A stretch of 64,000 nt of DNA. Origin: Tenodera sinensis. Its lineage: Eukaryota; Arthropoda; Insecta; Mantodea; Mantidae. The notes under the pieces are model-generated. The model did not search any database. It saw only the letters and a list, made by a program, of their open reading frames with translations, and was not told the DNA's origin. This document shows positions 1 through 10,400 of the stretch, piece after piece. Within the stretch, counting starts at the first letter, position 1. Each line of letters starts with the position of its first letter. The stretch covers positions 71,246,117 to 71,310,116 of the forward strand of contig CM060963.1 of assembly GCA_030765045.1 (NCBI GenBank), in the 5' to 3' direction. The translations under genes were made by a program, and so were the position numbers.

Positions 1-381
1 TGGCTCAAGAACAAAAGCAAGATCTTAGGATTTTTAATTTTTTTTGTAAGCTACTGGTGACACTTATCTTTTCTCTCCTCCCTCCTGGGATGGTGTCTCT
101 TGAAGTCTGATGTCACCCTTGGATATGTGCATCTATTGAGTGCTTTGGTGATGGAAGAGATGAGAGTATCTTGGACCTTAGCCTTGGTCCTATCCATGTG
201 TATGAGTGTTATACTTTAACTTCGTTGTCCTGCTGTTTATGACTGTGGGTAAGTGTTCTTTGCTTGTTCTGAGTTTTAAATAATTTATTCTCAATACTCC
301 TTCCGATTGCTAGTTTGCTCTACTTCTTTTAATTACATAAAGGCCACAATTTGTTTCAGAATAAACTTGTATAATTATTTG
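1..381. other. Downstream flank of host gene, no recognised gene
   Basis: No conserved coding sequence or known repeat was recognised in this AT-rich stretch. Confidence 0.4.
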
Positions 382-720
382 AGAGGTAGAATTGGAACTT
401 AAAAATTTAATGCCACAGCTGGGATTTGAACCACAGACCTTCTGCTTAGCAGACGGGTGCTCTAACCATTGAGCTACTGTGACAACCTGCCAGAATGGCA
501 TTGAATTCTCAAACCAGTTCCTATTTTTCCTGGTAAACCACAAAGGCAGTCTCGCATCAGAGGTGATTGCCCCAATGGTGACTTACTATTGCAAGTACTT
601 TGTTCCAGGATTAAATAACCTTCAGATGGTAATTATTATTTATGCCAACAAACTTACTGTTAGTGTTTTTAAACACACAAGCCATGTGTGGGCAATGTTG
701 GCATAAATAAATAATAATTA
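382..720 (+). repeat. Inverted-head tRNA-derived SINE-like element, copy 1
   Basis: It begins with the family start GAGGTAGAATTGG, then carries a tRNA-like module (about 415-480) on the complementary strand, and ends at the right in an ATAAATAAATAAT tail. The flanks show TATAATTAT on both sides (370-378 and 721-729), a probable target-site duplication. The tRNA-like A and B boxes read leftward, opposite to the tail. Older and more diverged than the copies at 31.3 and 49.5 kb. Confidence 0.7.
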
Positions 721-729
721 TATAATTAT

Positions 730-1830
730 GTTATGTATATACCTATACATACGGGTGGAAGGTACTGCTTTAGCCATACCAGGGATTGGAGCCATCTAGC
801 TTCTTGGTGAATGAATATAAATGGTTTATTATTTCACTAACTGTCACACAAACACTGTGTGAATAATGCTGTAGTGCATTTCTACCTTAATTTGAATGAA
901 TTTAGTAGAATACATTTTGCCCAAAGTTTGATTATTTTAGCAGTATACTTTTCAGTTAATTGTTTGACTGTGGACTACCTGCTTTATCTTTTTCTTCTCC
1001 ACTAGTAAGTTAATGTGGGCTTTGTTTTCAGGTGTCACAAGGTTTACACATAAATCGTTGTTCATGAATGCATATTTTGTGTTGTACAATATAATACTTT
1101 CCTCATTTTCCCTGAATTATTTAGAGCCATATCCTTCTTTCATCCCCTTAACTTTAGAAGTAATCAGCATTGTTTTTCATTGTATTGCACTAATATATAT
1201 TAAAATTCAAGAGCACAGCAACGCAAACCTGTTTCCCTTTGCTGTGTCCAGTTTAAGACATGTCGTGCATGGCAGTGGACTATATAGATAACACCAGAGC
1301 TCTGACCTAACCATCTACTTCGATAAATGGCAGCCTATTTCTACTATGGACCCAACCAAGATATGTTCTCTAGTTATCACTGCTATACTAGTGTGTGGTC
1401 CTGGTCATGTTATATCTAGTAAATGTTTATCTGAGGTTTTAGATATTTAAATTTATGCCATATTCTCATTTCCCAAATATTCTAATGCTTTATCAGTGGG
1501 AGTGCATAATGATTTTTGGTAGGTGTAGTAATGCTTCATATTGGTTTAATTTAATTATACATGAGTATGACATTTAATATCTCACATTTGTTAAATATTT
1601 TTCTCCTAGATAGTAAAAGGAGTCAGTTTACTGATACTATGTCATGTTTAAACAATGGAACAGGTTTCGGCAGCTCATTTTGTCCCATACTAGCTTGTCT
1701 TCTCCCAGTATGGGAGAAAGTGAGCTCCCATTTTTAAAAAGTGATGTAGTGTCAACTTACTTGCTTGTATTATTTAGAAATTATTTACACAATTGCTGTA
1801 TTCAAATCTTCCAACAAAGTATTTAAATAT
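730..1830. other. Non-coding stretch downstream of the host gene
   Basis: AT-rich sequence with only short spurious reading frames; nothing recognised. Confidence 0.4.
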
Positions 1831-1837
1831 TTTTTTA

Positions 1838-2045
1838 GCAATACTGTCAATTGCCAGGATCATATCAGTGCCATTGATGTGCTGGAAGTTTGTCCCACAG
1901 TAATCCTTTTACATGCTAGTAAATCTACTGATATGGGCTTTTAAGCATAGGTACTTAAAAACCATTGGTCTGGGTCAGGTTTGAACCTGCAAGCTCGGAA
2001 TCAGTGGGCCAGCATCTGAGTTGCCCACACCAACATTCTGGAGCA
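1838..2045 (-). repeat. tRNA-derived SINE, family B (diverged)
   Basis: Same family as copies at 42.8, 50.35 and 56.9 kb. From right to left it holds the tRNA-like head (GGTTTGAACCTGC complement near 1975-1990) and the family body with the CAATTGCCAGGATCATATCAG core near its 3' end. Orientation is minus. It is more diverged than the 56.9-kb copy. Confidence 0.7.
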
Positions 2046-2464
2046 TGTTGTGAGTACATGGGCACAATATGCAAACTTAGTTATTCGGCTCTTCTCAGCT
2101 CTTTGTGTTATATTTAAGTTGTAGTAAATTATACAAGAAAGTGAAACAAACATTGATGGAAGATATATAGGTGTCCAAAGTAATTAAGAATAGTACACAA
2201 TCTTTATTGCTGGAAAATTCCTTCTACAGTGTGTGCATATTTACAAAATAAATCAAGAAATTTACATTTCTTAGGCTTAAATAGTAATCCTCTGTTACAT
2301 ATACCTCATATCTTTACATGTAAACTAAACCATAAATAATTTGAAATTTTTGTAATTTTTTTTATTTATGTAAAATTGTTAATTTTTATAATTTGTTCTA
2401 TGTTGATTTCATGCATTTTCTATAATCTGACAACCAACATCAGTATTTGATCTTTGGAGATGGT

Positions 2465-2665
2465 TGATTGACTGATTATTTATTGACTGATTATTTATTG
2501 ACTGACTGACCTGACTGACCTGACTGACCTGACTGACCTGACTGACCTGACTGACCTGGCGGACCTGACTGACCTGACTGACCTGACTGACCTGACTGAC
2601 CTGACTGACCTGACTGACCTGACGGACCTGACGGACCTGACTGACCTGACTGAACTGACTGACTG
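2465..2665. repeat. Minisatellite of 9-bp unit CTGACTGAC
   Basis: About twenty tandem copies of a nine-base unit (CTGACTGAC), with a few CTGACGGAC variants, preceded by a degenerate TGATTGACTGATTATTTAT section. No gene overlaps it. It lies about 400 bp beyond the neprilysin stop codon, possibly in or beyond the 3' UTR. Confidence 0.95.
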
Positions 2666-3058
2666 TTATTGATTGAAACCTAGCTTTTGAGGATCAAAGT
2701 GAATGAGACAGAGAAGCAATGCACAAGTGAAACAAGATGATACTGTTGAAAGTAACAATATGCACATTATTTTCTTGTAGACTAAATTATCTCATTGACT
2801 GAATAATAAGTTGGTGCGATTTTAAGCATAGTCAAATCATTTATTTAATTGTCAGTCCATCATCTCCAAATCTTCATATCTTCTCCTTTTTTCTGATAAT
2901 GTTGAAGTGAACTTAGTTTGCATGTAACAATACAATCTTTTCGTTACACAATTTTTTTGTTGTGTCTGCATATGTTAGAGACCATAAAGATTGGGAATCA
3001 TTATGAAAGTTAAAAAAACAGAAGAAGTGATTATTTAATGTTTACATACAACTACCTT

Positions 3059-3235
3059 TCACCAGAGCATGCACCTTTTTGTGGGGTTCATTTTAGAGCC
3101 ATTTGGACAGTTGAAAGCAGAACTGAATTCTGGCATGTTGGATAGTGAACCAATGACTCTAAAACGATTTGGACTATGAACATCATTCTTAATAGCTGAC
3201 TGAAGGCTCTTCTGTGTGTCTACTCTGCACCACAT
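3059..3235 (-). CDS. Neprilysin-like gene terminal exon (HSPxRFRV, CxxW, stop)
   Basis: The 177-bp exon encodes MWCRVDTQKSLQSAIKNDVH followed by SPNRFRVIGSLSNMPEFSSA and ends KMNPTKRCMLW and TGA. HSPNRFRV carries the conserved His and Arg of the M13 active site, and the terminal Cys-x-x-Trp is the family's usual C-terminus. Acceptor TTCACAG. The intron before it is 8.6 kb and contains LTR element 1. Confidence 0.97.
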   Translation of the reverse strand: MWCRVDTQKSLQSAIKNDVHSPNRFRVIGSLSNMPEFSSAFNCPNGSKMNPTKRCMLW

Positions 3236-4461
3236 CTGTGAACAAGCAATTTATGAGTATTTGTGATATACTGAATAAAATTAAACACAGATCAAAAATA
3301 TTCTCAGACCATTCTGCAACAGAAACCTGAAGCTGTGTAATCTTTGTGTCCTAGTTATTGGATCGCCATTTGAAGCTGAAGTCGTTGGTGACGTGACGTT
3401 GCCCTTCGATGTAGCTCGCCCCGGCTAGTTCTGCAAGAAATCTCTTTATCTCGGGTTTGCGTAAGTGTAATGGACAACCCAAGAACAACTTTTCATATCC
3501 TTTATTTCCTTTTCAAATATTTTCAGGAGTTATGCCGAAAATATTTGTATCTGTAGAGGCATCGCACTCACATCCGCGCAGCGCGACCTCCCGTACTGGT
3601 CTCTCGTTGAGTAGTGACCGACGCTTTCTCTTACCCACGCTAAGAAGACCGTTCTCTTCCATTTGAATGTCATGACGTCATCCAAGAAAGCCTCGTATCC
3701 AAAATGCTATTTTCTTTTCCCGCAATTTAGAAATGTCCCTTTCTATTATAACATGTTCTTTTATGAATTTCGAATATATAATTACCTTTTTAGCATTAAA
3801 CAATGTTTACTTTATATTTTATTAGATATATCACGCGACTTTTAAGGTTTGTAGAACTGACTTTCGAACGTGTATTTAAACTATGTGGTATGACGTCATG
3901 ACTCGTTAATTTCAAACCAATAATGCGTTTATTCTACAAATTTAACGACTATTATTTACTCATATCTTGCTCACCTTACAACACTTCCTGCTATATTATC
4001 TATTTATGTTATTACTCAATATTTATCGCAAATCTCATATCCGGCAATTAAATTAAAACGTGTCTTTTTCAAAAGCCCATTCGATCGGAAATCTAAATTT
4101 CGGTATCAAATGCCCCCATTTATATTATTTTATTATTTCATAATAAAATAATGTAAATGTCTTGCCCGAAAGAAAAATTAAAAATTACTCCTGTATTTTG
4201 AATAATCGGCAACACTCCCATTATACAATTTTCAATTACACTGTTTTTGAAATTGGTTATTAACACATTTTCTCATTAATCTTTTTAACATGACAAACAA
4301 TTATACACTTGACTTAACATTAATCCTTAAATACTAATTACAATATGTTATGGTTTCTTCTGTGAAGCTTTTATATAAAGGTTAAATTTCAAGAGTCTTT
4401 CTTTATACTTCCTTCTTTTAGTTCATGTTTGCTCACTTCGCTCTCACTATCACTTGCACTG

Positions 4462-4494
<33 letters not shown>

Positions 4495-7400
4495 CACTTT
4501 TGTTATTGTAACACATATCTGTACTAGATCCTTTAAGCACTAAAATGTACATATATTTATATAAATCCATTACACTCTTCAGACAAATTCTTTCTTTGTC
4601 TTGCTGTGATAACTATCTATACATCTAAATATTTTAACAAATGTTTACAAAGTAAATATTCTGTTTTCTCTCTATGCGGAGATGAACATTTTAACAATCT
4701 TTCTGAAGCTGTTATTGTGAGCTCTATACAATATATTTTTAAGCTCTTTGTAGTATATAGCAATTCACATTCTGCATTTTTCATGAATATGTAAGTACCT
4801 GACCAATATATGATTTTCAAGTAAGCTAACATTTACATTTTATCTCAAAGTCGGGTGATGTAACTGCCACATTGTAAAACTGGTGCCCGTTAAGAAAACA
4901 GTTACATGAAAGCCACATACATTGACTGCTTGGCAAGTCATCTCTACAGAATAGGTATCTCAGCCTCACCGATATGTGTCCTGTGTAACGATCCAGCAGA
5001 AATGAATGAAGAACACTTGAAGACCTGTGAAGCATTAAGATCAGAAGAAACTACAGTTCAAAAGTATTGGAAAGCACGAATGCTAATGGCTTCATTGCCA
5101 AATGCAAGGCACTAGAAAACAACAACAACAACAACATTTTATCTCAAAGCTGATTGGGCGCCAATATACAAATGACACTTCCAATTTTTCTTTTACATTA
5201 AATCAAGGTCCCAAGGCACCACACGGTTTCTTGTATGGTCGAAGGAGTTGTTTATGCCATCTTCCCAGACATTTTTCATTTTTAACATCTTTTAATTCAT
5301 AGGTATGATAACCAAATTTTGATATAATTTCTGCAGGACCTTTATATAACAATTCCATCCTTTTGTTCCTACCTCTCAAGGCACTTGATAACTTATGGTC
5401 TTTAACTAGTACCCAATCTCCTATCTTAGGTTCCCATTTATGTTTTCTACTCTTTTTCTTTAATTTTCGCTCCTCTGCCTTTTTCTTGATTCGTTCAAAA
5501 GCAATTTTCGCTCTTTCTTCCTCACTTAACTGAATGTCATTAATTTTCAGTGTTTTTGGTACCCCGATCAATATTGGTTCTGGTTCAATTCCTAACATTA
5601 ATTTTATTGGTGCAAACCCAGTAGTTACATTAATGGTGTGATTGATAATCTTTTCTATCAATGGACAATATTTCACCCAATCCTTGTGATTATGATGTGT
5701 AAGTACACGTAAATAAATTCCTATATCTCGGAGGACACGTTCTGTTGGATTCCCTGATGGAAAGTATGATGAACAATAATTTAGTTTTCTCGCATCTAAT
5801 GTCACCCTAATCTTTCCATTGGCCTTATTTACAATACATAGGGGATTCACAAATTCTGAATTCGAAATCTCAATAACCTCATCTTCTAACATTGACTTTA
5901 TAACTGCATCTACCTCTTCTCTTATTGTACTAGGGATAGCTCTCGCTTTATGTGTAAAAGGTTTGATGGGTATCATCTCAAACGAATGAGTATAAATATT
6001 ACATTTACCAGGTTTCTCAGAGAATACTTCTTTATTTCGGATTAATATTTCAAACAGTTTATCCCTCTGTTGTTCATTTAGTTGATCAGCCTGAGTTACT
6101 TTTTTTTTTCTCAACAATTCTTCTAAGTCTTCACTACTCTCCCTATCATAGTACCTAGTTGCATCAGAAACCCTCAAATTGTCTATGAAATCATTTTTAT
6201 CCCATTCTACCTTTTCTTTATTATCGACACTGTACTCTTTGACATTTACTTCAGTTAATTCCATAGCTCCTACTTTAACATATTCTACAAAGAATGTATC
6301 CCCTTGGATTTCTTCTTCCTCTTTTTCTCGTACAATAGTTTCTGAACTACTCTCTTCCACAAAAGGCACTATAATGGTCTCATCTTCAACTTTCATTTCT
6401 ACAATCATGTTTTTAAAATTCACCACAGCTTCCCAGGCATAAAGACAATCACAACCTATTATAATATCTGTCACAAGTCTTCCTACAATCAGAAATAAAA
6501 TTCCAAGTATTCTCCCATTTATTTCAATATTTATCATTGCTTGAAATTTTACTCTCTCTTTTCGTTTTCCCACAGCTAGCGAGCAATATATCCCATTAAC
6601 TGGTAAAGACATTACTTTAAAGCCACTACTTTGTAAATTATCATAAAAATTTTGTGAGCATACTGTGCTATTTGATCCTGTATCTATAATTGCATTGTAC
6701 TGTTTTCCATTTACTCCAATTTTGATTTTAGGTGGATCTCCTACTTTTTTGTTTTCGTCGTTTCTATTTTTCCATTCTCTTTTCTTTTGTATCATCATTT
6801 GCCTTCCAGGACTATTTATTTCCGAGTACTTATCACAATCATTACTAGGATACCCAGTTCTCACTGAAGGCGCGTTTGACCGGGTCTGGCGTTTCCCTGA
6901 TTTTTATGTATGGCTCCTGTACTATTTCCCGAATTGTTACTTCTGTTTTCCTGCATTAAATCGGGGTTACTTCCTACCATGTTTTTGACCGTGTTAATGG
7001 CCTCGACCATTTCCGCATTTTCGGGGGAATTTCGTCCATTAGAATACCTTTCTCCCTGTCTTGGTGACCTCGGTCTAAACTCATTATCTCCGTTTGTCCA
7101 ATACCCATCATTTGAATTTCTACTATGTCCAAAATAACGTCCCCGTCTACCTCGATCAAATCTATTTGTATTCATATAATTCACCCTTATATTTCTTCCC
7201 CTTTGATTGCCATTTCTATTTTGGTGACGCCCTTCCTGGTTATATCTACCTTGATTTTCCCACCGGAATGATTCCATCCTTGGTACTGGTCCTTTATATC
7301 TTTCCCTAATCTCACTTCTATTCTGATAATACTGTGCCCCTTGCCCGAAAGAATTGACAGTTTCTTTTCCTTCATATTTATTTCCAAATGCGTGTTTTGG

Positions 7401-10400
7401 CTTATTGACTTCTAAGGCTGATAATAATTCGATCATAGCTGCAATGCTATCGGGTCGGGCTATGATTAGGTAGTGTTGAAGCGTTTCCGGAAAATGTGGA
7501 GTAACTATATTTATTAGATCTTTTTCATCTAAAGGAGGATCCAACATCTTCGATTTTCTCGCTATTCTCATAAAATAGTTTACCATCGATTCCTCCGATC
7601 TAGGATTAAACTTTCCATTGCTTAATTCAACTCTAATATTAGCCTGCCTACTAGCTCCCCAATATCTGGTTAAAAAGATGTTTCTAAAGGTCCTGTAATC
7701 ATTATTGTTACCCATAGAAAGGCCTAGCCAATTAGCAGCATTACCCTGTAGACATTTTCTTACTATAACCATCTTGTACTCCTCTGGTATACGTTTCACC
7801 GTGAAGTACTCTTGTAACCCTTCTAAAAAGGCTTTAGGATCCTCTGAATCTTCATTTTCAAAAACTGGAGGTGTCATTTCATTTAAGACATGGTTAGGCC
7901 AATGTAAATTTGAATTGTCACCTATCCCTGAGCTATTTCCGAGATCAGAATGGGAATTACTGTTACCTCTATTTTGCATTGAAATGTCAGCTGATACACC
8001 TGGTATTGCCTCGTTTCTTGCAACTTCATCACTAAGATTGTTGTGATTACCTGCGTTTTCATTTAATTTCAAATTTTCTAAGGCCTCTTTTACCTGAGTA
8101 ATTTCTGTTACTACCCCTTTTATTTTGTCTGTAACATCCTCCAAATTTCTAGCCTGCCTTTCACTTTCTACATTAGATCTTTCCATTCTAACTTTACACC
8201 CCTGTAGCTCTTCTCTAATTTCTTCCCTGTCTTTATCTAACCTTTGTACTACCTCTTCCCTTTGTTTGTCTAATTTATATGTTACTCTTTCCCTTTCTTT
8301 CTCTAATTTTTCACTAACTTGTTGACCTAATTTCTTTTCAGAATTCTTTACTTCTTGCCTTATTGTCTCTAATTCTCCCTTAACCTGTTCTCTATTTTCT
8401 TTTACTTCACTACTAACTTTATTAATTTCCTCCCTAACTTCTTCCCTAAAGGTTTCTAAAGCTCTCTTCTGATTTTCCAATTGCATTCCCAATTCCTGTT
8501 GTCCCTTCTCTACTTTCTGTCCTAACTCTTTACTATTTTCATCTATCTTTTGACTTAACTCTGTTCTTAATTCTTTACTATTTTCATCTATCTTTTTACT
8601 TAACTCTGTATTCATCTTTTTCATTATCGTTTGAAACATATTCTCTATTTCTGACATAAATGCTGGCCTTTCTGAATTACTACTAAACATTTCTGAACTA
8701 CCTCTAGGTGTTTCTCTAATGTTCTGATCTTCTAATTCTTGGCATATTCTGCTACCAATTACATTCTGATTAAATTCTTCCATCCTACTTACACTTTTCT
8801 CAATTTCCGGACTGTCAAAACCTATAAACTCGCTATCACTGTCTTCCATTTCTAAGCTATTTACATGTGTTTTTCTACTCACCAAAATTTTCAATATTTT
8901 CACTATTTCACTTTAACTGCACTTAAACTTGTTCACTACACGTTTCACAGATGTTGACACGCTGGGCACCTTCTTGTCTGCTGGTTCGATGCTGGCTCGG
9001 TCGTCTTGGGGGGTTGGTCCATTCTTTCGACGCCACACGTTGGGAAGCCAATTTGAAGCTGTATATAATCGTTGTGTCCTAGTTATTGGATCGCCATTTG
9101 AAGCTGAAGTCGTTGGTGACGTGACGTTGCCCTTCGATGTAGCTCGCCCCGGCTAGTTCTGCAAGAAATCTCTTTATCTCGGGTTTGCGTAAGTGTAATG
9201 GACAACCCAAGAACAACTTTTCATATCCTTTATTTCCTTTTCAAATATTTTCAGGAGTTATGCCGAAAATATTTGTATCTGTAGAGGCATCGCACTCACA
9301 TCCGCGCAGCGCGACCTCCCGTACTGGTCTCTCGTTGAGTAGTGACCGACGCTTTCTCTTACCCACGCTAAGAAGACCGTTCTCTTCCATTTGAATGTCA
9401 TGACGTCATCCAAGAAAGCCTCGTATCCAAAATGCTATTTTCTTTTCCCGCAATTTAGAAATGTCCCTTTCTATTATAACATGTTCTTTTATGAATTTCG
9501 AATATATAATTACCTTTTTAGCATTAAACAATGTTTACTTTATATTTTATTAGATATATCACGCGACTTTTAAGGTTTGTAGAACTGACTTTCGAACGTG
9601 TATTTAAACTATGTGGTATGACGTCATGACTCGTTAATTTCAAACCAATAATGCGTTTATTCTACAAATTTAACGACTATTATTTACTCATATCTTGCTC
9701 ACCTTACAACACTTCCTGCTATATTATCTATTTATGTTATTACTCAATATTTATCGCAAATCTCATATCCGGCAATTAAATTAAAACGTGTCTTTTTCAA
9801 AAGCCCATTCGATCGGAAATCTAAATTTCGGTATCAAACCATGTCCTTATTCCCTTTGGGAAACCATAAAATAGAAAACACTTTGATTATTTTATAATTT
9901 TCACAATCTAGAAAATAATGAACCCTTTATTCAAAGACAACCAACTGTTTGTGAATCAACTGTTTGATGAATGGAGTGCAGATAAACAGATACAAGATCC
10001 AAGACTTTGGGCATTCACAGAACAATGGTTTTAAAAATAATTAAAGTAACACCTAGGACCTCTAAAACCAGGTCCCAAGTGGAAAAGATTCTGTGAAGTT
10101 AATGAATTTGGGGGGTATGTCATAAGGTATGTGATATGCAAGCAGATACATGAGTTTGTGTCCTGTGATTGTATTTATGCATTTGCATTAATCTGGAATA
10201 ACTAAAACTCGTATTAATTTGTTTACACTATCATACTGAAGATGTATCATGGTGTCCTGAAACATGCAATAATAAATGTGAAGTTATATGACATTGCAGA
10301 CTACAATACATTGTGACATAAAAGTAGTATAATATTGGGGAAAAATAAATATGATTAAATGCAACACTGATTATTATTTAATTTGTTGGAATTTATATGA

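Larger units (their letters stand above)
3328..9836 (-). mobile_element. Non-autonomous Ty3/Gypsy LTR retrotransposon, element 1
   Basis: A complete LTR-to-LTR element, read on the minus strand (5' LTR at right). A 4-bp target duplication AACC flanks it (3324-3327 and 9837-9840). It has a tRNA-Lys-type primer site, gag, a truncated pol, a polypurine tract and two LTRs of 781 and 783 bp. Pol lacks the RT catalytic core, RNase H and most of integrase, so the element depends on proteins from elsewhere. It lies in the last intron of the neprilysin gene in sense orientation. The tRNA-Lys primer and integrase tail suggest an Osvaldo-like lineage, tentatively. A 283-bp LINE fragment is nested at 4851-5133. 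Confidence 0.96.

Noticed and set aside
3457..3845. Two short frames repeated exactly at 9185-9573
   Set aside because: They are the same because both lie in the LTRs of element 1; no start context or homology.
4906..5115. A 69-codon frame as an independent small Cys-rich gene
   Set aside because: It is the C-terminal end of a LINE ORF2 inside a TSD-bounded insertion.
5760..5800. Possibility that the pol junction is an intron
   Set aside because: The genomic sequence itself lacks the missing domains; there is no intervening sequence, and both copies show the same direct join.
6179..8325. Plus-strand frames across the gag and pol region
   Set aside because: Antisense shadows of the minus-strand gag and pol; the same happens at 15138-17863.
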